A stretch of DNA of 64,000 nucleotides. Origin: Sequoia sempervirens (taxonomy: Eukaryota > Streptophyta > Pinopsida > Cupressales > Cupressaceae). A program made the translations under genes and the position numbers. This document shows positions 24,905-37,365 of this stretch, piece by piece; within the stretch, counting starts at the first letter, position 1; each line of letters starts with the position of its first letter. The DNA is taken from NCBI GenBank assembly GCA_007258455.2, contig VDFB02000003.1:41481986-41545985 (forward strand), read 5' to 3'. The notes beneath the pieces are model-generated. The model was not told the origin of the DNA and did no database searches. It was given only the letters and a program-made list of their open reading frames with translations.

Positions 24905-26057
24905 TTAATGCAATGGTAATGAAGTGGGATGGGTTTTTGGTTTCCTACATGTTTGAGCAACTATGTTACATCTCGGTTGCTGCAAAACATTGTTGTTGTT
25001 AAGTTGCATCATAGATTTCAAAAAACCTCTTACTTTCTTATGTGATTCACTAATGGGAGGTGACTTAGGAAGCTCACTAGTTAAAGGAGATCCAATTTGT
25101 ATCGTCATAACCTCAAAAATCTTGTTTTTATTTGCATGATCTCTTTGTGAAGAGTCTAATGTATTTTCATCATCTTCACCTAAGGAAGCCTCATCACATG
25201 TGTCTTGCACCATGATATCCTCCCTAGGAGGAGAGTTTTTAGGAGAACTACAAACTAAATGTTCATGACACTCATAGGTAGGTTCTTCTAAAATGACTTT
25301 ATCGCAGGTAGGGGAATGATCCATGGTTGAATTTTCTTGTTCATCAATGATGTTATTGTCTTGTTCCATAATGTTTTCACACATAATATTCTCATGAATT
25401 TCATCAATTGTGTTTTCTAACATCAAAGTATCATTTTCACAACTAGGAAAGACACTAGGAGAAGAACAAATGTCATTGTCATGATGGTCCATAGTTTCAT
25501 TCCTTTGTCCCATAATGTCTTCCAAAATAGGATGGGTGGGAGAAGGAACATAAAGAGGGTTGTCATAGATCTTAAAGGTTCTCTTATCTAACACCAACAT
25601 ATCCTCATCATCATCACAAAAGGTAAGATGTTGGGAGATGAATGTGGGTAGGTTTCAATGGCCTCTTTTTGTCTTATGTTATCATCATGATTACTTAATG
25701 CTATGTCCTCTTGTTTAGTAATGTCTTGACCAATAGAAGATGTAAGAGGGGAGAAAGAACTCAGGTTCTCAAAACTCTCATCAATTAGTTCTTCTAACGC
25801 CAAAATATCTTCTTCACAAGTAGGAGAGATATTTTTGGAGAAGAGAAAATGTGATTGTTATGATTACCCAAGGTTTCTTTCACTAGACTAACCTCACTCA
25901 TAGAAGGGATACTAGGAGAGGGATCAATGATGAACAAAAAGAGAGGGGAAAGGACCTCATATTCATATGCACTTAACGAAACTTTCTTACAACACCCAAT
26001 AAGATCTAAAAGTAGAACATGAAGTATGATAACTATAGATTTTTGCAATGAAAACAT
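24905..26057 (-). pseudogene. Acidic, repetitive gag-position ORF of the gypsy-like element
   Basis: Three overlapping minus-strand frames (25794-26057, 25588-25803, 24905-25600) look like one reading frame broken by shifts at about 25800 and 25600. The product is rich in Asp, Glu, Asn and Ser. It has an irregular internal repeat built on C-S-S-P, then P-x-C-E-x-D-x-L-x-L-E, as in CSSPSVFPSCENDTLMLE. It sits upstream of the protease in the gag position but has no recognisable capsid fold signature. Function unknown; it could be a spacer or accessory region of the element. Confidence 0.5.
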
Positions 26058-26646
26058 GATGTAATGATTATTCTACAAGCTTGAAATGCAACAATGCTAA
26101 AGCAAACATGCAAAGGGATAATGCAATTTTCAAATTTTGAACATGATAATTGATTGATTATGTAATGTGAGAATGCAAATTTGAAATTACGCAATGCATG
26201 AAATGAGTCAAATTAAGTTGGATCTAATGAAATGCATGTAACAAAAACTTGACCAACTGAAATAGATAGTTAATGGAAGCAAAAAAAAGTGTAGAAACAA
26301 GGTTTTTAATGTTGCAAAAGGTAGTTTCAGATGTGCACTGGGACTGATTCACCCAGAGGGGCGAATGAGTCCCAGTGAGTGTTTTTTTTCAATTTTTTTA
26401 GAGATTTAAAAGTGTTTTTTATGCTTTTTAGTTTGTATGATGTGTAACCTAAGTGAAAATGTAGTTTTCAGATGATTTTCAATGATTTGAGATGAAAAAA
26501 ATGCTACCTATATGAACTTTCAATAATGCAAAATTTAGAAATTCTAGATGCCAATTAACTAATGCAAAGTCAATGCAAGCTAGATCTAGGATGATGATGG
26601 ACTCCAAATCAGTAAAGAGGGTATTCTAAATGCAGGTTCACCAAAA
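26058..26646 (-). mobile_element. 5' leader of the gypsy-like element with hairpin motif
   Basis: Between the truncated 5' LTR and the first frame. A near-perfect inverted repeat at 26336-26377 (arms GGGACTGATTCACCC and GGGCGAATGAGTCCC) is one of the element's recurring hairpins. Directly after the LTR end, on the minus strand, TTTTGGTGAACCTGC begins with the TGG expected of a primer-binding site; I cannot name the tRNA. Confidence 0.5.
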
Positions 26647-27567
26647 TGTTCTATATAAAAAATGGGGTTTGAATGCTATCATATGGCTTAGGACATAGAG
26701 CACACCCACTTTCCACCTACTACATTAAAGGGTAACCCTAGAGATCTCAATGCAAAGGAGAAAGAGATCTTGCAATAGGGTTGTCCTAGGGTATGTTTAG
26801 AGATTAATGATACAAAGTAAGAACTTGGAAAGACAAATGCAATGTAAGTTGAAATGTAAGATGTAATGCTAAACCCTAATTCAATGCAAAGCTTCACTAA
26901 ATGACCTAGAAATGCAAATGAAACAAGACAAAAAGCTACAGAAAGGAATGTGTGCACCTGGAAATCTAGAGATGGATGGATGGAGTCTTAGGGTTAGAAG
27001 GCATATATCTAATAGTTAAATGCAGATTTGATCAATAAAACAAAGAAATAAAACACACAAAAAATTATAGCAAAAACAAGACAACACAGAGAATTTAACG
27101 TGGTTCACCCAATTCGGGCTACATCCACAAAACTGCAACCATCCAATGATTTTATTATCCAGTGCAAAAACATATTACAATCTCGTGAATAATTGCCTTT
27201 TTTTACATACTGTAACCCCCATCTCAACCCCTTATAACAAGCTTTTTAGAAGCTTCTAGAATTAGGGTTTTACAAAGTTATTTTTTTCTTTTTCGATGAC
27301 GATGCGAAAAAAATGGGGTGTACAGTATAGCATGATCAGTCGCCACATACCAACAATCTCCCACTTGGAGATTGATCAGGCTCCACACCAACACATGGAG
27401 GTCTGAAACATTGGAAAATATATTATAATGCTAAGTGGGACTCATTCGCCAAGCTGGGCGAATCAGTACAGATTATGGGTTTTTGTGCAAGAACAAGAAT
27501 CTACCAAATGGGTATCTAAATCTACAAAAATATGAATTTTGACTGAAACCGGGACTCATTCGCCAGA
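26647..27567 (-). mobile_element. 5' LTR of the gypsy-like element, truncated and interrupted
   Basis: 26658-26970 and 27470-27567 match 20967-21280 and 21278-21375 of the 3' LTR. Homology stops inside a hairpin motif at 27567, so the 5' part of this LTR is missing. About 500 bp between the two matching parts are extra and hold a copia-type fragment plus one more hairpin copy (27435-27468). Confidence 0.65.
26975..27368 (-). mobile_element. Ty1/copia-type LTR fragment with PPT
   Basis: On the minus strand, CAAGTGGGAGATTGTTGG is the widespread plant copia junction of polypurine tract and LTR start (LTR begins at 27355). The LTR has a TATA-like GTTATAAGG near 27235 and the conserved stretch that reads GTGGTTCACCCAATTCGG on the plus strand (27102-27119). 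Its 3' end is not sharp (about 26975). Only a short internal piece beyond the PPT is present, so this is a truncated 3' end inserted in the gypsy LTR. Confidence 0.7.
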
Positions 27568-30500
27568 AGTGGAATCTTGATATATTTCCCTAGAGTTTGC
27601 ACACATGCCTATTTTTGTAGATATGTGCGAGGAGGAAATAACATGGATTTTCAAATAGAAGTACCCAAAAAGAATCATGCAAATCCATTTAGGGTAGTAT
27701 TAATATGAATTGATCTAGAATTAAGGTGACTAAACAAGAGATTTCCTATGCTAAGCACGATCAAGGATGAGTTGAACTTGAGTGTAAGAGATGGGATTGG
27801 TGTTCAAATGACATGATCAAAGAAATCATGTGGACAAGATTTTAATTCTAAATTTCTTGTTTTTCTAGTAAGGAATGACAAGAGTGATTCAACTCAAAAA
27901 AGGAAATTTCATAAATTAAAAGTTAAAACACTAGTTTTCAAAAGGCAATAAAGCATGAAAGCATAGTAAATGGCTAGAAAACATGAAATGAAGACAAGGG
28001 ATGGTCCTACTATTGAGCATAGGTTTTCATTGATGTCAAATTGATGTCAACAAGTCATTGTTGCTGACAATGGATGTCAAATGGTGTCAAGGCTATCAAA
28101 TGTGAAGGTTTTTAAAGATGAAAAAGATCTAGAATTATCATTTATCTTAATGTTTTAGAAGCATGTTATTTGTTAGTGTGTAGTATGGCTAATCAATTCA
28201 AGTATTATGAAGCCATTTTTTGCTGTGGTGTGACTTCCTTCAAATAGTTAATGAATTTATTATACCATGTCGAGTATGTACAACATGAGTGTGGTGGTTT
28301 GGAAGGATATGTTTTGGGTAGAGAGATTTATTAAAATGGTTGGAATTTCTTTCAAAAATGCAACATAGCTTTGTGGTTTGGAAGGAGAGTATGTATACAC
28401 TAGTTCTATTAGTTTCTTGAGTTTCTAGTGGTGTGGCTTAGTGTGCAAGGAGCTTGAAGTGTCAGAAGGTTGTTCAAACTATTCAAAGTTTGAGGCATGT
28501 GCGGTAACAACTAGTGTGAGGAATTCAAATCATGTGTGTGGAGTGAGGATAGGACCTATTTAAGGTTCTTGTGGTGGAACAAGGTGTCGAGATCTTTTGA
28601 TGGAAAATTTTTTGTGTTTGAAGGGTGATCCCACAATAGTGGTTTACAATTTTTGGCCAAACTGGACACTTAAATTATTATTTTTAACTAAATCTTCACA
28701 TTTGGGCACCTATAGCGGCTAAACCGTGAGGAATTTGAAGATGATGCAAACTAGAGTCTCGCCACATTTTATCTGTAGATTCTAAAAATATTTTTTCAAT
28801 TTTTTGGAATTAGATTACACTTCTTTTTCCATCTCCCATGAAAATTGATTTTTTTTTAAAAAACAACATTTTAAAAAAGTGACACACACCGATAACGATA
28901 ACTTTTTTTCAATGAAGGATAAAATTCTAATTCTTTTCGAATTTAGATTTGAATCATATCTAGTTCTTCCACTTGGTTAGATATTTTTTATTGAATATTT
29001 TTTTTCTTTAATCAAGTTTCAAAGTCAAACCAATTAAAAATTCAAACATAGCTGACCGTGATAACGCATAACTTTTTTTCTATATATCGAAATTTTTTTT
29101 TTTGTTGGATCAAGGACTTCAATATCTGGTGCACTCATATTTTTCAATTTTTTTTTTTGATAATCTGCTATTTTTCCACATGTGCAGAACAAAGACCTTC
29201 ATTTTCGATGAAAAACCTATGTTTAATAAAACTAAAAAACTAAATACATATTAAAATTATATTCGTTGGATAGCTCGTTTCTAGGACTACCTGATTCCAG
29301 TTGGGTTTTTGAAGACTCCTCCATTTTCATCCTCAACCTGAGCTTCAAAGCGTAAAAAATTAGGTTTTTTTGTGAACAATTTCAAAAATCAAGGAAAAGG
29401 GGGTTCAAGCTAAAACCAAGGGGGTTCTAGCTAACTCTGTTCGACGAACTAGGGTTCATTCAACCCCCTTCAATATGCATTTTCTTTTTTTTGGAGGGCA
29501 AATGTTGGCCTAGTAATTAATGGGTTCGCTTGAACGCTAGTTCGGTCAAACCCCTTTTTGGTTTGGTCAAACTTGTAGGTTCATTCGAACCCCTAAAACC
29601 AATTTTTTTGCCATGGGGTCATTTTTTCTCAGTTTTCCTTCCTCCATCAAATTATAAACCACTATTGTCGCTTCACCCTGAACCATTGTACTACATATTT
29701 CATGCAATTTGAATTTAGGTCCACCCTATGTTTTCCAGGTTTGTGTGGATCCTTGGCCGACATGGAAGAGTGTTAATGTAATGTAGTGTATATATTTCAA
29801 ATGTCCAGATGTGTTGTAAGTGTATGTCACATGTGTGGTACAAATGTATCGTATGTATGTGTAATGAATGGAAGGTATGTGATAGAAGTGTGAAGAAAAC
29901 ATGGAGCACCAGTATTAGAGGGTCATTCTCAGTGTGAGAGAGAGTTTCTATTGTGTCTCTAGTGCATGCCATAGTTATATTTCAAATCTGCCATTATTTT
30001 TGTATTATGGTAGGACTAGTGTTTTCTCTATTGTATTGTTCTGGCGGGGGATTGGTGTCTCTTTCTGACGGGGATTGTTGTCTCCAGTAGGTTGGTGCCT
30101 ACAGATTTATTTGGGGATTGGTGTCTCTAATAGGTTGGTGCTTACATCACATTGTAAAGTTCACTTATTACTTTCCTTCTTGTGAGTGTTTCTCACCTTT
30201 ATTTTTTCCATCCTAGGTTCCCACATATATCTGGTGTTATGTGTTATCTTATGTTGTGCTCTAATTACTAGCTTGTATGGTTTAATGCTCTTCATGTTAA
30301 AAAATATATATAATAGTTGTAAAGGTTATTGAAATTGTTTTGATCTAATGATTCACCCTCCTCCCTTCTTAGTAGATTGTGTGTCCTTCACCTACAGGTT
30401 GACTTGAAAATTCTATCAAGATTGGATAATGTCAAAAAAGATTTTCCACACCACATGGGTCATGTCTTAAATTTTCAAATGATCATTAGAATACCGATAT

Positions 30501-31036
30501 AATTTGGCACTTAGAGAATGCAACCCAATTTTTACTTATAAAAGGAATCCCTTAGTAATGGTCACCTAAACAAATAAATGCTAATTACAGTGAGAGGCAT
30601 AACCTATACTGATAACAAAGAGATAAGTATTTGATGTCATGATCACAAATTTTTTTTTATGTAAAGTTGACATTTATTTTTTAAATATAAAGACATCAAA
30701 ATATTTGAAAATATGTGTATCAATGCCTACAAATAAAACTATTAAAAAGTAAAATATAAATATATGCTATTTGCTACACTTTTCAAAGTAGAAAAAAATG
30801 AAAGAATTACTAAATAGAAATGATCACTTTTCTAAAAGTAAAATTAAAACTTATAAACAAAAGTAAAATAAAATAAAATAAAATATATGGTAAACTCTTT
30901 CAATAAAAAAATAATTCAAGACTAACATCTTCAAACTTTTTTAAATAGATGAATTTAATATATCTATACTAATTAAATGTATAAAATAATAACAATATAT
31001 ATAAAATATGATATAATATTTTTATAAAAATTAATA
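27568..31036. other. Unassigned repeat-like DNA, no gene seen
   Basis: No coding motif in any frame. About 30045-30150 has a duplicated motif, GGGGATTGGTGTCTC followed by TAGGTTGGTGC, of the kind found in LTR U5 regions. About 29400-29600 repeats short phrases such as GGTTCATTC and GGTCAAACCCC. These suggest old retrotransposon pieces without defined ends. Confidence 0.4.
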
Positions 31037-31038
31037 TA

Positions 31039-31435
31039 GGGGAGAGGGGCCTATAGTGGAGTGGGGTCCAATAGTGGGGATAGAAGTAGTCCTCAGTGGG
31101 CCCCCATAGTGGAGCACCTTAATATCCAATTGCAAAACACTTTTTATCCATAAAATCCAAAAACTGACAAATCATGTGATGCCACACTAGTGCACCATTA
31201 AAACATTACTTAGTGCACCACTATTGGTCTCACTTTTTTTTTGGCCCTTTTTGGATAACTCAACAAAAAGCATGTTGATGTGGCATCATATTTGATGATG
31301 TGACCCTAAAACGAAATATAGAAGCACAAAAGTTGCCAATTAAACTCCTATACAAAATTGGGAGTGATTTGAAATTTTCACATAAGATTTTGAGGAACGT
31401 GAAGTTAGGGTGCTCCACTATGGTCCCCTCTCCCC
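31039..31435. mobile_element. MITE-like element, 397 bp, TA-flanked
   Basis: Terminal inverted repeats of about 23 bp with two mismatches, both starting GGGGAGAGGGG and containing ATAGTGGAG, at 31039-31061 and 31413-31435. TA lies on each side (31037-31038, 31436-31437), as in Tc1/mariner-type insertions. Sub-terminal ATAGTGG copies recur at about 31070 and 31110, and AGTGCACCA is repeated near the middle. No transposase, so non-autonomous. The superfamily is a guess from the TA target. Confidence 0.75.
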
Positions 31436-31499
31436 TATGTGACCTCACTTTACGTATAAAAATCTATTGAACTCTAAAGTGTATATAAATATACTTTCA

Positions 31500-31528
31500 A
31501 GTATATATGTGTATGCATATATGAATGC

Positions 31529-31559
<31 letters not shown>

Positions 31560-31600
31560 TGTATGTATGTATGTATGTATATGTATGTGTATATGTATAT
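31500..31600 (+). repeat. (GTAT)n microsatellite
   Basis: About 14 GTAT units with TATA-rich flanks, at the left edge of the second LINE-containing segment. The minus-strand Tyr/Ile/His/Thr frame here is its translation. Confidence 0.95.
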
Positions 31601-34600
31601 AAACATATAAATTTTTTTACTGAAAACATGAAACAATTAAAAAATGACAACTATTGTAAAATGACAACTATTATTGTAAATTGACCATAATATAAAGATC
31701 ACAGCTGTTGTAAATTGAAAAACTGTCACAAAACAACAATAAAGCAATAATATATTTCTGCCTTTTGCCAATAAACATGATAGAGAGTTGGTCAACAAAC
31801 AAGTTAATGAAACAATCTATTTAAACAACTTCACAATGAGATGGTTTGAATCAATCTTATTCAACATCAAATATAGGACAATGTTCAACAATTTTAAGTA
31901 TTAATGATCGGGCTTAAACATCACATTCTAAACTTTGATTTGTTTAGGTGGGAAATCACATTCACTTTTTCAATAAAACCCACCTATAGATTAGTATGAT
32001 TTAAGATAGGACACCTAAACGAGTCAAAGCTTAAAATATGTTGTTTAAACTGAACCCATCCAATTCCAAATTAACTCTTCTCCAATTACTAAAGTTGAAT
32101 TCAAATGGTGGCAACTTATTTGAAAAGTGATGTAAACAACCTCTAGAAGAATTCAGGTAACTTAAAAACATCTGAAGTAAACTGCCTCTGAGTCGGTGCT
32201 ATCCTTGGGTCTTGGAAGAAGAGCAAACAGAAAGAGAGTGCTCCTACTCATCTTCATCATACAAAGAAGACCGCTGGTTTTAGACCAGAGAAAATCAACA
32301 TCCCCTAAGTCTAAGGAAATAGGCATGGAATACAAGGATTAGGAAAGCAATATCTTTAGAGTTTAAAGGAGATGTACAACATATGGGAAGAACAAAGAAT
32401 TTTTTTTGAAGATATATTGAAAAGGAAGAGATGTGATATGGGGGCACATCAAGGATAATTAGATTGCTCCAAAAGAAATGCATGAAGCAAAGTACCATCC
32501 ACTGTATCTCCTAACACATTTCCATCTAAAACACTGAAGAGCAACTCAAAGGACCACCTCCATTCATCGCAACAAGTGAGAGGAGCATAATAAAAATGGT
32601 TTTGGCACCCACTACATCTAAGCATGGGCTTAAAATGTTGAACCTGTCTAAAGAAATTTGTCAAATTTAAATCCTACTTTTTAAGCTGGCATTTGAGCCA
32701 AGTAGCCTATTTAGCGAGGTCCTCATTGACTGTGAGTTGTTCCTTGATTGCAAAGGTCAGAATGGACGCCTTAAGAGATAAGTTAGAGCAAATCAATTGG
32801 ATTTTAATCTCTAGGGAAGGAAAGGACTAAGAAAAGGTAGCCAAACAAGAAAGATTTCAAATTTGCATTATGATAATGTGGCAGCAGATGTTGGCGATCA
32901 TGTTGAGAGAATCAGATAATCTGAAAAGCGATGTTTTCCAAGACCGAGAAAAGTGGAAGATGGTTAGGTAGGGTGTCCATAAGGGAGGACCATAGTAGTC
33001 TAGCGTGTGAGCAAAATTAGAAACAATGTTAGATGGACTCAATCTTATCACATAATGGAGGACCACAGTAGTAGTGTAGTGTGAGTAGAATTATTAATCT
33101 TATTAATTAAGGGAGGACCATAGTAGTCTAGAATGTGAGCAGAACTAAAACAAAGTTGGATGGACTCAATCTTATCACATAAGGGGCAAGAGGAGGGCGA
33201 GTAGAGGTATTTGAGGTATTTCTCAATAGGAAGCTTCGCATGAAGAAGTTTTCTAATGGTGAGCAAGGAGTGTAGATCATCTTGAAGGGGAAGGTTTGAA
33301 TGTCGTCATTGGGCCACCTCCAATCTTTGATGAATTTAGAATGGCAATAAGGTGGAAGTAAAATTGCGAGGTTTGGAGGTATGAGTTTTTGGATTTGGAG
33401 CACAACTACCTTCTCTCTAGAGATGAGGTAACTACCTTGTCTCTAGAGATGAGGGTAAAGTAGACATTAAGTTGATGTCAATATTTCCATGTGATGCTTT
33501 AGGTCCTGCAAGTCAAGAAACATATGGATTCCTTTTTTGAAAAGATGCTTAGCTTTGAAACTAGGAATCACCACTAGTGGTCTATCATTTAGTTGGATCA
33601 ACTAGCTTCACCAAATGGATGAGGTGGCAAAGCTACGTCCATGACTAAAAGATTGACCAAACCAAGACAATTTATGTGAGACCAACTACCAAGCTTTTTA
33701 AGTGTTATTAAAGGGGGTCGGTCCACGAGTTTTGAAGAATGGAGGTAGTGAATTTTATCATTCCAAGTAATAGTGATCCATAAATTGCCTATAGTAGTCA
33801 TTTGTATGTGAAAATTAATCAAGTCTTTCCAAGGAGCTTCCCCTTCCAAAACTCTCACAATCCACTTAGTTGAAAGACAAAACCCTAGTGTGAAAGGATC
33901 TATAGTACCAAATCATCCTTTGAGAGGATGCAACATGACCAAGATATAACAAGCTTTCCCTTCTTGTTATCCCATTTGGGCCATAATTTTTTTATGATTT
34001 GCATTTGTTGATTATAGCTTGTTTTAGAAGGCAACCAATATGATGAAGTATAAGCATGGATTGCCAAGAGGATTTTATTTGCCACTTGAATGTGACCAAC
34101 CATAGACAAGAAGTGGTTTGTCCAAGCCAATAATTTGTTCTTGATTTTTCTTAAAAATCAACTCCACATATCCTTCAAAGAAATGCTAATTCTAAAAGGG
34201 GTATCGAGGTATCTAGTAATGGTGTCATGTTTCAACTCTTTCCATTCTTCAAGTATCAATAGTAGATGAGGACGAGGGTGTTTCATCAAAATTTTCATTT
34301 TGTGCGTTGCTAGTTATGAACCTAAAACTACACAAAAGTTTTTAGAATGTCAAGCATATTACTCACCTCTTTGGTATAATTTTGAATGAAAATCATGCTT
34401 TCATCAAAAAAGTGGGAGTTGAAGGCCTTAATATTGACATCAAGGGAGATGCCTTGGATAATGTTATTTGCATGAGCATGTTAAAAGAGATATCCAAGAG
34501 CATTAGCCACAATAACATAAAGAAATGAAGAAAGAAGGTAGACTTGGCAGATGGATTTATGAAGGGGCAATTGAGGGGAAAGGGATCAATTAATTACCAA

Positions 34601-35690
34601 TCTAGAATTCACATATATGAACACCATTCTAATATGGGCACAACATTTGGAGGCAAATCCCAATCAATGTAACATTTTGAGGATGAAAGGCCATCCAATG
34701 CAATTATAAGCCTTGTCAAAATCAAGTTTAATAATAAGAGCGTCTTGAGATGTTTGTTGGGCTCATTCAATCTCTTAGATCAACACCAAATTGTCCAATA
34801 TAAACATGCCCCTTAGAAATCTAGTTTACTGAGACGTCACAATCTCTTGAATGATATGTTTGTGTCTTTTAGCCCTCTTACCATAATCACAAAGAAAAAA
34901 GATACATCAAATGATTGTTCTCTCTCACCAACAATTCCATCTATCATTTTAAAATTTAAACTCAATCCAAATAACTAAAAGACCATTAATAAAATCTAAA
35001 ATTTCCTTCACTTAGAAAAGGCCTTTCCTCCACACTTCAAAATGCTTTTTTCTTTCGAATAAAATACCTAAAAATTTGCATCTTGGAATTACTTCTACTT
35101 ATTCCAAACAATCAATCTCTCACTTAATTTTGTATTTGAAAAATAACAAGGTAATCGTTATGGTGACCCAAAGAAGGGGAGTGGACCCGCTTACCTCCTA
35201 ATGTTGAAGCATCATGTCATAATTATTGAATAGTGGGGCCCTTGGGTTCTTAAAAGCATGGAAAATATCAGAGTGGGCCCCATTAAGTTGTTCGTTGGGC
35301 AAATGCAATGACCCTTCGCTTCCTCAGATAACATTTGTAGTACGGAATGTTAGCGTTTCGCATGTAGGAAAGGGTACATGTAGTTGTCCATCGTTTTCTA
35401 TTGTTTAAGAGTAAGGACCTAAGTTTTATTGAAAAACCAATTTTCTTACTAAATTTATGATTACGTTGGGAAATAAATTTAGGTTTAATAAAATGATGTT
35501 TAAATATTCTAAATATTTTATTTTTAAAAAAATAATATTAAAAAGAGGTGAATTGTAACGGTGTAAGTTTAAAATAGTATAATTTTTGAATATATGATAA
35601 AATAAATATTATCTTTGTTTATCTATGTATTTATCTATTTATATGTTTTAGATGATAATTGTATAGAAAAAAATAGCTCTTCAAATAATA
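31585..35690 (-). mobile_element. Segment with decayed minus-strand LINE, copy 2
   Basis: Counterpart of 14740-18870. The RT core lies near 34830-34440. The thumb/connection part is clearest here, at 34130-33900, with H-I-Q-V-A-N-K-I-L-L-A as in the A-G-R-x-x-L-x-x-S-V-L-x-A signature of plant LINE ORF2. Further C-terminal frames continue to about 32300. All frames are broken. The shared noncoding stretch beyond the RT (34900-35690) includes a conserved GC-richer part, TTCGCTTCCTCAGATAACAT at about 35315 with matching sequence near 18545. Confidence 0.7.
32980..33185 (+). repeat. Minisatellite, about three units (counterpart of 16131-16455)
   Basis: Units begin near 32980, 33056 and 33111 with GGAGGACCA and contain GTAGTCTAG. 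Unit number is lower than in copy 1. Confidence 0.75.
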
Positions 35691-35856
35691 GGTATTGTAA
35701 ATGTTTTAATTTACTTTAAGTTGTTCTATTGCATTACTATTGAAAAATAAAATAACTCTTTACTAAAAGATAAAGTAAATAATCTCTAAAATAAAATAAT
35801 TCTTAAGTAAAAACTAAAACAATTATTATCTATATGTCTATTTTTATCTATCATTT

Positions 35857-36135
35857 AGGAGTGGGGCAATGTTTGTATGTTGTAATTTACATAAATATTA
35901 AAAATTGATATTTATATAAATATTAGTAATATATATATATATATATATATATAAAAGTGGAATACATTCCTAGAAAAGGATCTCTCTATATATATATAGG
36001 AGTGGGTCAATATTTGTATGTTGTAATTTACATAAATATTAAAAATTGATATTTATATAAATATTAGTAATATGTATATATATATAAAAGTGGAATACAT
36101 TCCTAGAAAAGGATCTCTCTCTATATATATATAAG
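35857..36135 (+). repeat. Tandem duplication, 141-bp unit
   Basis: AGGAGTGGG at 35857 recurs at 35998. Both units run through TTTGTATGTTGTAATTTAC, a (TA)n tract of different length and GAAAAGGATCTCTCT. Identity is very high outside the (TA)n tract, so the duplication is recent. Confidence 0.9.
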
Positions 36136-36477
36136 TAGCATCGAGAATTGCAACATGTAACATGATAATTCAACCTCAACATAATTTTAAGATAGATTAT
36201 ATTTATACATTTAAATAAATAAAAATTATTATTTTAAAATAATTAAAATGTGACTTATGATGTTTAAAATCGTGTGTGTGTATGTACATATGTGTGTGTT
36301 GTACTATATTGGATTATATATTTAAAAAAATATATATATACAAATAATATTACTTATTTTAATAAATATATAAGATGTGTTATATATATATTAATATTAT
36401 TTTTATTAGTGATATATAAGAAATGTACATATAGTAATGTTATTTTTAGTGTATATAACTTAATTTTAATAGTCTTA

Positions 36478-37345
36478 ATCCTAAACTAAATTATAATTGT
36501 AACCTTAATTCTAACCTTAACCCTAACACTAATATTAACATTAATTGTAACTCTATTTCTAATCCTAACCATCATCCTAATTGTATTATAACCCTAATAT
36601 TAAACCTAATTCTAAATGTAAATCAAACCATAATTCTAACCTTAATCCTAGTTCTAACCCTAACTCTAACCCTATTTCTAACAATACGTCTAACCTTAAC
36701 CTTAACCCTAATTCTAATGATAACCCCAACCGTAATTCAAACCATGTGAGCTTTTAATTCTAACCCTACCCCTATCCTTAATGCTAACCCTAATTCTTAT
36801 CCTAATCCTCACCCTAATTCTAAACATAATTCTAACCTTAATCCTGACCCTCACCCTAATTCTAAACATAATTTTAATCTTGACCATAACCTTAATTCTA
36901 ACCTTAACCTTATCCCTATCCCTAGCTCTAATTCTAACTAGAACCCTAACTATAATCTTAATTCTAATTATAATCCTAATTATAACCATAATCCAAGCCC
37001 TAATGCTAGTCCTAATCATAACTTTAACCATAACCCTAACTCTAAGCTCAATTATAATTATAACCCTAATCCTAACCTTAACCCTAATTATAACCCTAAC
37101 CTTAAGCTTGCAAATTCTAATTCCAATCCTAACCCTAATTCTACCTCTAACCTTAAGATTAATTATAACCCTAAACCTAACCCTATTCCTAATTCTAACT
37201 ATAACCTTAATTCTAAGCCTAATTGTAACATTAGTTCTAATTTTAACCTCAATTATAAGTCTAATAGTATTTCTTACCATAATTCTATTATGAAGCTAAC
37301 CCTAACTCTAATTCTAACCATTAATCTAATTCAAACCCTAAAAAA
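36478..37345 (+). repeat. Large degenerate hexameric telomere-like array
   Basis: About 870 bp of CCCTAA-related hexamers (TTCTAA, CCTTAA, CATAAT and similar). Long open frames on both strands (170 and 188 codons) of alternating Leu-Thr/Leu-Ile or Arg-Ile/Arg-Val are translations of the 6-base period and not genes. It is continued by 38143-38680 and 48592-49055 once the insertions are removed. Confidence 0.95.
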
Positions 37346-37365
37346 GCCTAATTCTTTTTTAACAA

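Noticed and set aside
36714..37293. Open frames of 188 and 170 codons on opposite strands
   Set aside because: Both are dipeptide translations of the 6-base telomere-like repeat.
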